DNA from: Rhodococcus sp. 105337
GTDB taxonomy: Bacteria > Actinomycetota > Actinomycetes > Mycobacteriales > Mycobacteriaceae
Length of the DNA: 64,000 nucleotides
Direction: 5' to 3'
Assembly (NCBI RefSeq): GCF_012844225.1
Contig: NZ_JABAGQ010000008.1
Location: 1 to 64,000 of the forward strand
Under the pieces are notes generated by a model. That model ran no database searches, was not told the DNA's origin, and saw only the letters and a list, made by a program, of their open reading frames with translations. Positions 55,215 through 64,000 of the stretch are shown in pieces (position 1 is the stretch's first letter; each line of letters begins with the position of its first letter). The position numbers were made by a program, and so were the translations under genes.

Positions 55215-56168
55215 TCAGTCGTTGGCGTGCAGTGCGGCGTTCAGTTCGACGCCGGTGCCCTTGTTGGGCACGACCTCGACGGCACCGCTCACAGAGTTGC
55301 GGCGGAGCAGCAGGTTCGACGCTCCGCTCAGGTCCTTGGCCTTGACGACCGTGCCGTCCGGGCCCGTCACCTTGGTGCCGGCGGTGACGTACAGGCCGGC
55401 CTCGACGATGCAGTCGTCGCCGAGCGAGATGCCCACACCGGCATTCGCGCCGAGCAGGCAACGCTTGCCGACGGAGATGACTTCCTTGCCGCCACCGGAC
55501 AGCGTGCCCATGATCGACGCGCCGCCACCGACATCGGAACCGTCGTCGACGACGACTCCCGCGGAGATCCGGCCCTCGACCATCGAGTTTCCGAGAGTGC
55601 CGGCGTTGAAGTTCACGAAGCCCTCGTGCATCACGGTGGTGCCGGAGGCGAGATGGGCGCCCAGTCGCACGCGGTCGGCGTCGGCGATGCGGACTCCCGT
55701 CGGCACGACGTAGTCGACCATGCGCGGGAACTTGTCGACACCGAAGACGGTGACGGGTCCGCGGATGCGCAGACGCGATCGGACGGTCTCGAAGTTCTCG
55801 ACCGCGCACGGGCCGTAGTTGGTCCACACGACGTTGGCGAGCAACCCGAAGATGCCGTCCAGGCTCTGTCCGTGCGGCTTGACCAGGCGGTGGGAGAGCA
55901 GGTGCAGACGCAGGTACACGTCGTGCGTGTCGACCGGCGGCGCGGACAGATCTGCGATCGTGGTGCGCACCACGACCTGGTTCACGTCCCGCGCCTCGTC
56001 GGCGCCGGCAACGAGCGCCAAGTCGGACGGGATGTCGGTGCCCTCGAGCCGCACCGTTCCCGTTTCGGCGTATTCGCCCAGCGTGGGCGCCGGATACCAG
56101 GTGTCGAGAACGGTCCCGTCGGCCGCAATGTTCGCGATGCCTACTGCTGCTGCTCCGTGTGCACTCAC
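55215..56168 (-). CDS. dapD: tetrahydrodipicolinate N-succinyltransferase
   Basis: A 317-residue acyltransferase of lysine/mDAP synthesis: tetrahydrodipicolinate plus succinyl-CoA gives N-succinyl-2-amino-6-oxopimelate. The left-handed beta-helix hexapeptide repeats run from about residue 150 to 265, with the family motif [13 protein letters not shown] near residue 195. Length and divergent layout with dapE equal Rv1201c-Rv1202. Works with DapC and DapE encoded nearby. Confidence 0.93.
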   Translation of the reverse strand: MSAHGAAAVGIANIAADGTVLDTWYPAPTLGEYAETGTVRLEGTDIPSDLALVAGADEARDVNQVVVRTTIADLSAPPVDTHDVYLRLHLLSHRLVKPHGQSLDGIFGLLANVVWTNYGPCAVENFETVRSRLRIRGPVTVFGVDKFPRMVDYVVPTGVRIADADRVRLGAHLASGTTVMHEGFVNFNAGTLGNSMVEGRISAGVVVDDGSDVGGGASIMGTLSGGGKEVISVGKRCLLGANAGVGISLGDDCIVEAGLYVTAGTKVTGPDGTVVKAKDLSGASNLLLRRNSVSGAVEVVPNKGTGVELNAALHAND

Positions 56169-56267
56169 GGTCGAGAATCGTACTTGAGCCCAGGATCGGG
56201 CCGATCAGGCCCTGGGAAAACCCGACGCGGCCCGCGCGGGAGACACCGTGCTCCGTATCGTTCACAT

Positions 56268-57344
56268 ATGGCCGTACCGCACCTGGACCTGCATGCCGAT
56301 CCGATCGAACTGACCGCCGCCCTCGTCGATATTCCGAGCGTGTCGCAGGACGAGACGCTCATCGCCGATGCGGTCGAGAAGGCGCTGCGCGAGCAGACCG
56401 ACGGGTTCGAGGTCGTGCGCAGCGGCAACTGCGTGCTCGCCCGTACCCACCGCGGGCTCGGGAGCCGGGTGATGCTGGCCGGGCACCTCGACACCGTGCC
56501 CATCGCCGACAACGTGCCCTCCCGGCTCGACGGTGGCGTGTTGTGGGGCTGCGGCACCTCGGACATGAAGGCCGGCGACGCGGTGTTCTTGCATCTGGCG
56601 GCCACGATCGCCGACCCGGCGCACGACCTGACCCTGGTCATGTACGACTGCGAGGAGATCGCGGCGACCTACAACGGCCTCGGACGGATCGAGCGTGACC
56701 TGCGCGACTGGCTGGACGCGGACGTCGCGATTCTCGGCGAACCGACGGGCGGCGAGATCGAAGCCGGGTGCCAGGGCACGTTGCGGGTGCGGATCACGGC
56801 CGACGGTGTCCGCGCGCATTCCGCGAGGTCGTGGCTGGGGGAGAACGCGATCCACAAGCTCGCTCCGGTGCTCGAGCGGCTTGCACGCTACGAGGCGCGC
56901 TCGGTCGATATCGACGGGTGCGTGTACCGCGAGGGACTGTCGGCCGTGCGTATCGGCGGTGGCGTTGCGGGCAACGTGGTTCCCGACGCGGCCGAACTCG
57001 ATGTGAACTTCCGATTCGCGCCCGACCGCAGTCCCGACGATGCGCTCGCCCACGTCGAGGAGGTCTTCGCCGGCCTCCCGATCACGATGGAAACGACCGA
57101 CATGTCGCCCGGCGCGCTTCCGGGCCTGTCCCACCCGGCTGCGGCGGCCCTCGTCGACGCTGCCGGTGGCAAGTTCCGGGCGAAGTACGGCTGGACGGAT
57201 GTGGCGCGCTTCGCGGCGCTGGGGATACCGGCGGTGAACTACGGTCCGGGCGACCCGAATCTCGCTCACAAGCGCGACGAGCACGTCGAGGTTCAGCGCA
57301 TCACCGACGTCACCACCGTTCTGCGCGACTACCTGACGCGATAG
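56268..57344 (+). CDS. dapE: succinyl-diaminopimelate desuccinylase
   Basis: A 358-residue M20-family zinc peptidase-like enzyme releasing LL-DAP from its succinyl form. Metal ligands appear in AGHLDTVP near residue 70, [12 protein letters not shown] near residue 98 and the EE pair [10 protein letters not shown] near residue 130; a lid domain follows. ATG at 56268, 100 bases from the divergent dapD. With dapC and dapD it completes the succinylase route. Confidence 0.93.
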   Translation: MAVPHLDLHADPIELTAALVDIPSVSQDETLIADAVEKALREQTDGFEVVRSGNCVLARTHRGLGSRVMLAGHLDTVPIADNVPSRLDGGVLWGCGTSDMKAGDAVFLHLAATIADPAHDLTLVMYDCEEIAATYNGLGRIERDLRDWLDADVAILGEPTGGEIEAGCQGTLRVRITADGVRAHSARSWLGENAIHKLAPVLERLARYEARSVDIDGCVYREGLSAVRIGGGVAGNVVPDAAELDVNFRFAPDRSPDDALAHVEEVFAGLPITMETTDMSPGALPGLSHPAAAALVDAAGGKFRAKYGWTDVARFAALGIPAVNYGPGDPNLAHKRDEHVEVQRITDVTTVLRDYLTR

Positions 57345-57354
57345 CGTTGCCGTC

Positions 57355-58164
57355 ATGCCCGGAGATACGAATTCCTCCTCCGATCGGTCCGGCTCGCGCG
57401 ACGATGTCGTGCAGCGTGGCCCCGTTCAGTTGCGCGGTGAGCGTGCCCGCGACACCACGACCCGCGATCAGCGGTTGCTGGACCGGCGGGGCCCGTCCGA
57501 TTGGGTGCATACCGACCCGTGGCGGGTGCTGCGCATCCAGAGCGAGTTCATCGAAGGTTTCGGAGCACTGGCCGAGGTGCCGCGCGCGGTGGCGGTGTTC
57601 GGTTCGGCCCGCACTCCCGTCGACCATCCCGACTACGAGGCCGGCCGGCGGCTCGGTGAAGCGCTCGTCGAGGCGGGGTACGCCGTGGTCACCGGCGGTG
57701 GCCCCGGGGTCATGGAGGCCGCGAACCGCGGCGCGTGCGAAGCCGGGGGTTTTTCGATCGGGCTCGGCATCGAGCTTCCCTTCGAGCAGCGTCTCAACGA
57801 CTGGGTCGACCTCGGCCTGAACTTCCGGTACTTCTTCGCGCGGAAGACGATGTTCGTCAAGTACGCACAGGCTTTCGTGTGCCTGCCGGGCGGCTTCGGC
57901 ACCATGGACGAGTTGTTCGAGGCGCTCACACTCGTCCAGACCGGCAAGATCACCCGTTTCCCGATCGTGCTGTTCGGCACCGAGTACTGGTCGGGGCTGG
58001 TCGACTGGCTGCGGGCGACGATGGTGCGGGAGGGGAAGATCTTCGAGTCGGATCTCGATCTGCTGTCGGTGACCGACAGCGTCGACGAGGCGGTCCGGAT
58101 CATCCGCGAGGCACATCGCGGCAACGAGGAGACCCTGCTGTTCGGAGAGGAGACGTCGTGGTGA
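57355..58164 (+). CDS. LOG family (TIGR00730-type) protein, long form
   Basis: A 269-residue protein of the LOG/lysine-decarboxylase-like Rossmann family. The motif PGGFGTMDELFE near residue 183 and GGGPGVMEAANRGA near residue 105 are the phosphate-binding signatures. About 50 extra N-terminal residues are charged. Family members cleave nucleoside 5'-monophosphates to free bases, for example releasing cytokinins. The end overlaps the next LOG gene by four bases (GTGA). Confidence 0.85.
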   Translation: MPGDTNSSSDRSGSRDDVVQRGPVQLRGERARDTTTRDQRLLDRRGPSDWVHTDPWRVLRIQSEFIEGFGALAEVPRAVAVFGSARTPVDHPDYEAGRRLGEALVEAGYAVVTGGGPGVMEAANRGACEAGGFSIGLGIELPFEQRLNDWVDLGLNFRYFFARKTMFVKYAQAFVCLPGGFGTMDELFEALTLVQTGKITRFPIVLFGTEYWSGLVDWLRATMVREGKIFESDLDLLSVTDSVDEAVRIIREAHRGNEETLLFGEETSW

Positions 58165-58724
58165 GCGAACCGCGGCGGGTATCGGTGTGCGTGTACTGCG
58201 CGTCGGGACCGGTCGACCGCAAGTACCTCGAGCTCGCCTCGGCACTGGGAACGGAGATCGGCCGGCGCGGGTGGCAGCTGGTATCCGGCGGCGGCAACGT
58301 GTCGATGATGGGCGCTGTCGCCGAGGCGGCCCGTGAAGCGGGTGCTCACACGGTCGGCGTGATCCCCAAGGCGCTGGTGCACCGGGAAGTGGCGGACGTA
58401 GACGCCGACGAACTGATCGTCACGGAGACGATGCGGGAACGCAAACGCATCATGGAGGATCGCGCCGACGCGTTCGTGACGCTGCCCGGCGGCATCGGCA
58501 CGCTCGAGGAACTCTTCGAGACATGGACCGCCGGGTACCTCGGTATGCACGACAAACCGGTCGTGATGCTCGACCCGCTCGGGCATTTCGACGGACTGCT
58601 CACGTGGCTCGAGTCGATGGTCGACACGGGCTTCGTGGCGCGACGCGCGCTCGACGGGCTTCATGTCACGTCCGATCTGGAGGACGCTCTGGACCGGTGT
58701 GCGGAGTCGAGCGGGGAGCACTGA
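58161..58724 (+). CDS. LOG family protein (Rv1205-like), short form
   Basis: A 187-residue LOG protein with SGGGNVSMMGAVA near residue 45 and PGGIGTLEELFE near residue 110. Its length and place before fadD6 match Rv1205, reported in M. tuberculosis as a cytokinin-producing phosphoribohydrolase. It is translationally coupled to the longer paralogue upstream; the two are diverged enough to have distinct substrates. GTG at 58161 chosen; an adjacent GTG at 58158 would add one residue. Confidence 0.88.
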   Translation: MSEPRRVSVCVYCASGPVDRKYLELASALGTEIGRRGWQLVSGGGNVSMMGAVAEAAREAGAHTVGVIPKALVHREVADVDADELIVTETMRERKRIMEDRADAFVTLPGGIGTLEELFETWTAGYLGMHDKPVVMLDPLGHFDGLLTWLESMVDTGFVARRALDGLHVTSDLEDALDRCAESSGEH

Positions 58725-58822
58725 GGGACCGAATCGACCATTCGTTCCCTACTCTCCGGTAAGTTCGGGAGGCATTGCCGCCGTAGTCCCGACAGACCCG
58801 ACGTCGCAGTGAGGATCCGCCA

Positions 58823-60607
58823 GTGAAAACCGCCCCCGCCGAGAGCACATCGACCATCTCCCTTCCCGGTCTTGTGGCCGCGCTGCCCGGGATGCTCCCC
58901 GACCTGCCGAGTCTGTTGCGCGGCGCCGTTGGGATGACCCGGAAGCCGAGTGCGCGGGAGACCATCGGATCGGTGTTCCAGAAGCAGGCCGCCCGCCGGC
59001 CCGACAGCCCGTTCCTGCGGTTCGAGGGCGACACCCTGAGCTACGGCGAAGCCAACGCGCAGGTGAACCGCTACGCCAACGTCCTGACGGCGCAGGGTGT
59101 GCGCACCGGAGACGTCGTGGGCATTCTCATGGAGAACAAGCCCGAGGCGCTGCTGCTCGCGCTTGCCACCGTCAAACTCGGTGCCGCGGCAGGCATGCTC
59201 AACAACAACCAGCGCGGCGAGGTGCTCGAGCACAGCCTGTCGCTGCTCGACTCCCGCGTTCTCGTCGTCGACGAAGAATGCGCAGAGGCCCTCGAGACGC
59301 TCGACTCCGAACCGCAGGCCGGGTCGGTGATGCGTCTCGCCGAACTCGACGCACTCGCCGCGGACGCCGACTCGGCGAACCCGGCAGTGACGGAGACGCT
59401 CTCGGCGTCCGAGATCGCGTACTGCATCTTCACCTCCGGAACCACCGGCTTGCCCAAGGCGAGCCGGATGTCCCATTTCCGCTGGCTCAAGTCCATGTCG
59501 GGACTGGGCAGTCTCGGTGTCCGGTTGCGCCGCAACGACACTCTCTACTGCTGCCTGCCGCTCTATCACAACAACGCGCTGACGGTCGCGCTGTCGTCGG
59601 TGCTCGGTGCGGGTGCGACCTTCGCGCTGGGCAAGAAGTTCTCGGCGTCGAAGTTCTGGGAGGACGCCGAGCGCAACGGGGCGACGGCGTTCATCTACAT
59701 CGGTGAGTTCTGCCGTTACCTGCTCGGGCAGCCCGAGCGGCCCACCGATCGCGACCACGGCATCCGGCTGATGGTGGGCAACGGCCTCCGCGCCGAGATC
59801 TGGGACGAATTCACCGAGCGCTTCGGCATCGACCGGGTCGCGGAGTTCTACGGCGCGAGCGAATGCAACATCGCCTTCATCAACGCGCTCAACCAGCCGC
59901 GCACCGCGGGCGTATGCCCCTTGCCGTACGCGGTCGTCGAGTACGACCCGGAGACCGGTTCGGCCCGGCGAGACGCGAACGGACGACTGGTTCGCGTGGG
60001 GCGCGGCGAGGTCGGGTTACTGCTCGCGAAGATCACCGACCGTGCACCGTTCGACGGGTACACCGACCCCGACGCCACCGAATCCAAGCTCGTCCGTGAC
60101 GGGTTCGACGACGGTGACGTGTGGTTCGACACCGGCGACCTCGTCCGGAGCCAGGGCTACATGCACGTCGCGTTCGTCGACCGGCTCGGTGACACGTTCC
60201 GCTGGAAGGGTGAGAACGTCGCGACCACGCAGGTCGAGGGTGCGATCTCGTCGCACGACTCGGTTTCGGGTGTCGTCGTCTACGGCGTCGAGGTGCCGGG
60301 CACGGACGGACGCGCGGGCATGGCAGCAGTGACACTGAAGGAAGGCGCGGAACTGGACGGTGCCGCACTCGCGGAGTCCCTGCATCGTTCCCTGCCGGGA
60401 TACGCGGTCCCCCTGTTCGTCCGGGTCGTCGAGGAACTCGAGTACACGTCGACGTTCAAGAGCCGCAAGGTGGATCTGCGCGAGCAGGGGTACACCGACA
60501 TCGGGTCGGACGAGCTGTACGTCCTCGCGAGCCGCAGCGAAGGCTTCGCGCCGATCTTCGAGGGGTACGTCGACGGGGTGGCACGAGGGGATCTGCCGAA
60601 GCCCTGA
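58823..60607 (+). CDS. fadD6: long-chain acyl-CoA synthetase FadD6
   Basis: A 594-residue ANL enzyme of the very-long-chain/FATP type. P-loop FTSGTTGLPKASRMSH lies near residue 200, the FATP motif FYGASECNIAFIN near residue 345, and DTGDL near residue 435. It loads fatty acids, probably during uptake, onto CoA. GTG at 58823 follows GAGGAT. Place equals Rv1206. Confidence 0.9.
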   Translation: MKTAPAESTSTISLPGLVAALPGMLPDLPSLLRGAVGMTRKPSARETIGSVFQKQAARRPDSPFLRFEGDTLSYGEANAQVNRYANVLTAQGVRTGDVVGILMENKPEALLLALATVKLGAAAGMLNNNQRGEVLEHSLSLLDSRVLVVDEECAEALETLDSEPQAGSVMRLAELDALAADADSANPAVTETLSASEIAYCIFTSGTTGLPKASRMSHFRWLKSMSGLGSLGVRLRRNDTLYCCLPLYHNNALTVALSSVLGAGATFALGKKFSASKFWEDAERNGATAFIYIGEFCRYLLGQPERPTDRDHGIRLMVGNGLRAEIWDEFTERFGIDRVAEFYGASECNIAFINALNQPRTAGVCPLPYAVVEYDPETGSARRDANGRLVRVGRGEVGLLLAKITDRAPFDGYTDPDATESKLVRDGFDDGDVWFDTGDLVRSQGYMHVAFVDRLGDTFRWKGENVATTQVEGAISSHDSVSGVVVYGVEVPGTDGRAGMAAVTLKEGAELDGAALAESLHRSLPGYAVPLFVRVVEELEYTSTFKSRKVDLREQGYTDIGSDELYVLASRSEGFAPIFEGYVDGVARGDLPKP

Positions 60608-60659
60608 ACGGGCCGGACACCGGGAGGGCCCGAATCGGCGCTCGTGTCAGGATGAAGGC

Positions 60660-61601
60660 ATGAGCGGCTCCGCTGTCGATGTTCCCGAGCATCCGCCCGT
60701 CACACCCGGCGGCGACGTCCCGACCCCTCCGGGACCTCTACCGCCGACGCTGTGCGGGCGTCCTGTCGCGACCGATCGCGCACTCGTCATGGCGATCGTC
60801 AACCGCACACCGGACTCGTTCTACGACCGCGGCGCCACCTTCAGCGACGACGCGGCGCTCGCGGCCGTCGACCGCGCCGTCTCCGAGGGTGCCGACCTGG
60901 TCGACATCGGCGGGGTCAAGGCCGGCCCCGGTGACGTGGTCGACACGGCGGAGGAAATCCGCCGCGTCGTCCCGTTCGTGGCTGCGATCCGCGAGCGGTA
61001 CCCGGACGTGCTCATCAGCGTCGATACGTGGCGCAGCGAGGTGGCGCGTCACGCGGTCGCCGAGGGCGCCGACCTCATCAACGACACATGGGCCGGGGCC
61101 GACCCGCAGCTCGTCGAGGTCGCGGCCGAACTCGGCGCCGGCATCGTGTGCTCGCACACCGGGGGCGCGATCCCGCGTACCCGGCCGCACCGGGTCCGGT
61201 ACGAAGACATCGTCGCGCAGGTGACCGGCGAGGTCGTCGCGGCGGCCGAGAGCGCGGCGCGAGCGGGTGTCGCGACCGATTCGATCCTCATCGATCCCAC
61301 CCACGATTTCGGGAAAAACACCTATCACGGGCTCGCTCTGTTGCGGGGCGTGGAAGTTCTTGTAAACAGCGGGTGGCCTGTGCTTATGGCGCTGAGCAAT
61401 AAGGACTTCGTAGGCGAGACTCTGGGTGTCGAACTCGAAGACCGGTTGGAGGGCACCTTGGCAGCGACAGCATTGGCCGCAGCAGCAGGAGCGAGAATGT
61501 TCCGGGTACACGAGGTCGCGGCCACCCGCCGGGTGGTCGATATGGTGGCGGCCATCGCGGGCACACGTCCGCCGGCCCGCACAGTGAGGGGGCTGGCATG
61601 A
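60660..61601 (+). CDS. folP2: dihydropteroate synthase homologue FolP2
   Basis: A 313-residue TIM barrel of the dihydropteroate synthase family. The NRTPDSFYDRG loop near residue 50 and VDTWRSEV near residue 122 correspond to the pterin-binding segments, with the first loop altered from NVTPDSFSDGG. In mycobacteria FolP2 (Rv1207) lacks clear synthase activity. Here it overlaps gpgS by four bases, the same coupling as in M. tuberculosis, so a role linked to glucosylglycerate metabolism has been suspected. A disordered 35-residue Pro-rich N-terminus is present. Confidence 0.88.
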   Translation: MSGSAVDVPEHPPVTPGGDVPTPPGPLPPTLCGRPVATDRALVMAIVNRTPDSFYDRGATFSDDAALAAVDRAVSEGADLVDIGGVKAGPGDVVDTAEEIRRVVPFVAAIRERYPDVLISVDTWRSEVARHAVAEGADLINDTWAGADPQLVEVAAELGAGIVCSHTGGAIPRTRPHRVRYEDIVAQVTGEVVAAAESAARAGVATDSILIDPTHDFGKNTYHGLALLRGVEVLVNSGWPVLMALSNKDFVGETLGVELEDRLEGTLAATALAAAAGARMFRVHEVAATRRVVDMVAAIAGTRPPARTVRGLA

Positions 61602-62515
61602 GCGCACCGACTCGCATCTGGACAGAGGCGAACAGCTGGGACCAGCCGACATGGACCGTCGCCGAACTCGAACGGGCCAAGGCGGGACGCACCGTGACCG
61701 TGGTGCTGCCCGCGCTCGACGAGCAGGAAACCGTCGCGGGGGTGATCGACACCATCCACCCGCTGCTCGGCGGACTCGTCGACGAGCTCGTGGTGCTCGA
61801 TTCCGGATCGACCGACGAGACCGCGGCCCGCGCGCGTGCCGCGGGAGCGCGCGTCGTCTCCCGCGAGGAAGCAGTACCCGGACTCGCCCCGGCACCGGGC
61901 AAGGGAGAAGTGCTGTGGCGGTCGCTCGCCGGCACATCCGGCGACCTCATCGCGTTCGTCGACTCCGACCTGATCAACCCCGATCCGGCGTTCGTACCGA
62001 AACTGCTCGGACCGCTCCTGCTCGGCGACGGCATCCATCTGGTGAAGGGCTACTACCGCCGTCCCCTCCGGGTCGCCGGGGGAGAGGACTCGAACGGGGG
62101 AGGACGCGTCACCGAACTCGTCGCCCGGCCGCTCCTCGCGGCCCTGCGACCCGAGCTGACCTGCGTGCTTCAGCCACTCGGGGGCGAATACGCCGGCACT
62201 CGGGAACTGCTCGAGGCGGTGCCGTTCGCGCCCGGGTACGGCGTGGAGATCGGGCTGCTGCTCGACACCTACGACCGCCTCGGACTGAACGCGATCGCGC
62301 AGGTCAACCTCGGTGTGCGTAAGCACCGCAACCGGCCGCTGTCCGAGCTGGGCGCAATGAGCCGGCAGATCGTCGGCACGATGCTCGGCCGGTGCGGAAT
62401 CCCCGACTCGGGGGCACCGCTGACCCAGTTCCTCGTCGAGGGTGAGTCGTTCGTGTCGTTCGACACCGATGTGAACCTCGAGGACCGTCCGCCGATGAAG
62501 ACCATCACCGGCTGA
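61598..62515 (+). CDS. gpgS: glucosyl-3-phosphoglycerate synthase
   Basis: A 305-residue GT81 glycosyltransferase that joins glucose from UDP-glucose to 3-phosphoglycerate, the first step to glucosylglycerate and methylglucose lipopolysaccharides. The GT-A motif is DSD in FVDSDL near residue 126, with PALDEQETV near residue 39 and PGKGEVLWRSL near residue 100. Length and place equal Rv1208. Translationally coupled to folP2. Confidence 0.93.
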   Translation: MSAPTRIWTEANSWDQPTWTVAELERAKAGRTVTVVLPALDEQETVAGVIDTIHPLLGGLVDELVVLDSGSTDETAARARAAGARVVSREEAVPGLAPAPGKGEVLWRSLAGTSGDLIAFVDSDLINPDPAFVPKLLGPLLLGDGIHLVKGYYRRPLRVAGGEDSNGGGRVTELVARPLLAALRPELTCVLQPLGGEYAGTRELLEAVPFAPGYGVEIGLLLDTYDRLGLNAIAQVNLGVRKHRNRPLSELGAMSRQIVGTMLGRCGIPDSGAPLTQFLVEGESFVSFDTDVNLEDRPPMKTITG

Positions 62516-62574
62516 TCTTCTTCGCACGGCCCGCCGACCTCGAAGCCGCCGGCGGGCCGTGCCAAGATCGGTAC

Positions 62575-63063
62575 ATGGTGACGGTTCTGGTGTACGTGGT
62601 CGTCATGGTGGTTGTCGGCGCCGTGCTGTTCTTCATCGCTTCCGCTGTGTTCGGCCGAAGCGAGGTTCTCGCGCCGATCCCGCCCGGCACGACGACGACG
62701 GTGCTCCCGGCAGCCGACGTCACCGGCACGGACGTGCGCGACCTGCGTTTCCAGCAGACGTGGCGGGGCTACAAGATGAGCGAGGTCGACTGGGCCCTCG
62801 ACCGTCTCGCCCGCGAAATCGACGATCTGCGTGCCGAACTCGCACGGACCGCCGGAGAGCCGCTGCCCGGGGAAGACTCCGCGCCCGAGCTGCCCGCGGC
62901 GCCCGAGAACGCCGCCGAGCTCGAGGACAGCGCCGAGTTCGAGGACAGCGCCGAGTTCGAGGACACCGCCGACACCGAGGCCGACGATCGCGCCGGGGAC
63001 GCGTCCGGCGACGATGCGGTCACGGAGGAAGTCCGCGTCGTCGACCACCCGGAGAAGCCGTGA
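62575..63063 (+). CDS. DivIVA-domain membrane protein (Rv1209-like)
   Basis: A 162-residue protein: an N-terminal membrane helix (residues 3-26), a DivIVA-type motif RFQQTWRGYKMSEVDWALDRLAREI near residue 60 with a short coiled coil, and an acidic tail. The tail contains three 6-residue copies of AE(L/F)EDS encoded by an 18-bp tandem repeat. Similar proteins precede tag in mycobacteria. It may mark membrane sites. The end overlaps tag by four bases. Confidence 0.78.
   Translation: MVTVLVYVVVMVVVGAVLFFIASAVFGRSEVLAPIPPGTTTTVLPAADVTGTDVRDLRFQQTWRGYKMSEVDWALDRLAREIDDLRAELARTAGEPLPGEDSAPELPAAPENAAELEDSAEFEDSAEFEDTADTEADDRAGDASGDDAVTEEVRVVDHPEKP
62914..62967 (+). repeat. 18-bp tandem repeat (x3) inside the DivIVA-domain gene
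   Basis: Three in-frame copies of GCCGAGYTCGAGGACASC at 62914, 62932 and 62950 encode AE(L/F)ED(S/T). Copy number can vary by slippage without frameshift. Confidence 0.75.
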
Positions 63064-63689
63064 ACGACGACGGACTCGTGCGGTGCCCGTGGGCTGTCGA
63101 CCGCCCGGGGAGCACGATCTACCGCGACTATCACGACGAGGAGTGGGGGCGCGAACTCCACGGCCGCGACGCGCTGTTCGAGCGACTCGCCCTCGAGGCA
63201 TTCCAGTCGGGCCTGTCGTGGCTGACGATCCTGCGGAAGCGAGCGGCGTTCCGTGAAGCTTTTGCCGGCTTCGACGTCGATGTCGTCGCCCGCTTCACCG
63301 AAACGGATGTCGACCGGTTGCTCGCGAACGCGGACATCATCCGCAATCGCCGCAAGATCGAAGCGACGATCGCGAACGCACGAGCGATCCTCGAACTGCC
63401 CACCGATCTCGACACTCTGCTGTGGTCGTTCGCGCCCGCACCCGCGCGGCGCGCGCGACGTCCGAAAAGTGTCGAATCGATTCCGGCGGTCACGGAGGAG
63501 TCCACCGCAATGGCCCGTGAACTGAAGCGACTCGGACTACGTTTTGTGGGCCCCACCACTGCATATGCGTTGATGCAGGCCACCGGAATGGTCGATGATC
63601 ACCTCGCCGGGTGCTGGGTGTCGCAGGCCCGAGAAGGGGCACGACCGGCCCTTACGGCGGAGTCAGCTACCCGACGCACACCGCAATAG
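63060..63689 (+). CDS. tag: DNA-3-methyladenine glycosylase I
   Basis: A 209-residue repair enzyme removing 3-methyladenine. The zinc-binding residues begin with C in RCPWAV (near residue 9) and the catalytic-pocket segment YHDEEWGRELHGRDALFERLALEAFQSGLSW is typical of Tag. The late H/C pair lies in DDHLAGCW. GTG at 63060 overlaps the upstream stop (GTGA). Equals Rv1210. Confidence 0.93.
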   Translation: MNDDGLVRCPWAVDRPGSTIYRDYHDEEWGRELHGRDALFERLALEAFQSGLSWLTILRKRAAFREAFAGFDVDVVARFTETDVDRLLANADIIRNRRKIEATIANARAILELPTDLDTLLWSFAPAPARRARRPKSVESIPAVTEESTAMARELKRLGLRFVGPTTAYALMQATGMVDDHLAGCWVSQAREGARPALTAESATRRTPQ

Positions 63690-63786
63690 GGAAGAATGGG
63701 ATAGCGCGCATCATCGAGGTCGGTGGTGCAACCACACGGTAACCCACGCGCCCGGCGGTCGGGTGCAGATTTGGAGGGAGCAGAGG

Positions 63787-63954
63787 ATGGCGGCCATGAA
63801 GCCCCGGACCGGGGACGGTCCCCTCGAAGCAACCAAAGAGGGACGAGGAATCGTCATGAGGGTTCCACTCGAGGGCGGCGGACGTCTGGTCGTCGAGCTC
63901 ACGCCGGAAGAGGCTGCGGCCCTCGGCGACGAACTCAAGAGTGTCACCAGCTGA
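63787..63954 (+). CDS. DUF3117 protein (Rv1211-like)
   Basis: A 55-residue protein matching the conserved actinobacterial DUF3117 family, MAAMKPRTGDGPLEATKEGRG onward, nearly invariant in length. GGAGCAGAGG lies before the ATG. Function unknown; reported in mycobacteria as a small calmodulin-like candidate. Follows tag as in M. tuberculosis. Confidence 0.9.
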   Translation: MAAMKPRTGDGPLEATKEGRGIVMRVPLEGGGRLVVELTPEEAAALGDELKSVTS

Positions 63955-64000
63955 TCGGCCCCTCTTCGGGCAACCCGGGCCCCGCGCTCCTCGGCGCGCG

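Overview
The window is high-GC DNA from a mycolic-acid actinobacterium, most likely a Rhodococcus or close Nocardiaceae relative (inference). From about 32.6 kb to the end, gene content and order largely follow the Mycobacterium tuberculosis Rv1157c-Rv1211 stretch: pimE, pterin dehydratase, mutT2, typA, lpqW, mshB, an Rv1171-like gene, fbiC, fdxC, dapC, fadD36, dapD, dapE, LOG genes, fadD6, folP2, gpgS, tag and a DUF3117 gene. GTG starts and 4-base start/stop overlaps are common. I saw no rRNA, tRNA, CRISPR array or insertion sequence.

Region 1 (0-9 kb) holds the end of a drug-type ABC exporter with a TetR regulator, then a leftward nucleoside-uptake operon (BMP-type ATPase, two permeases, binding lipoprotein, adenosine deaminase). 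Divergent from it are an XRE-cupin regulator and a 2-oxoglutarate/Fe(II)-type oxygenase.

Region 2 (9.1-21.3 kb) is the most unusual part. A leftward catabolic operon encodes an 18-residue leader ORF, an acylphosphatase-like protein, a stand-alone Rieske protein, a GST-like protein, a split ThDP enzyme, a GMC oxidoreductase, a Rieske-less oxygenase catalytic subunit and an aldehyde dehydrogenase. A second leftward operon encodes an 8-oxoguanine-deaminase-like amidohydrolase, a double-domain ABC permease and an NMT1-type binding lipoprotein; the ATPase is divergent. Both leftward operons begin with the same roughly 115-base structured leader. The two copies differ by compensatory changes in two hairpins, and each carries an anti-Shine-Dalgarno segment fitted to its own ribosome site. 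I read this as a translational riboswitch of a class I do not recognise, linking uptake and deamination of a heterocyclic amine to a multi-component oxygenase. The oxygenase layout (Rieske-less catalytic subunit + separate Rieske domain + GST-like protein) parallels the NdmCDE N-demethylase of caffeine degraders.

Region 3 (21.3-32.6 kb) is a mixed accessory stretch: class I fumarase, CPBP protease, an XRE/DUF1330 pair with a palindromic operator, Mug-type DNA glycosylase, carotenoid oxygenase, an Mrr-like protein with a degenerate active site, a DUF1906 secreted protein, an MFS exporter and a secreted hypothetical protein. Several clear DNA dyads sit in its gaps.

Region 4 (32.6-64 kb) is core metabolism: PIM/LAM mannosylation (pimE, lpqW), mycothiol synthesis (mshB), coenzyme F420 (fbiC), lysine/diaminopimelate synthesis (dapC, dapD, dapE), acyl-CoA synthetases, glucosylglycerate synthesis (gpgS) and DNA repair (udgB, tag). 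Small genes include a 59-residue Cys/Lys-rich protein and a 52-residue ORF beside mshB.
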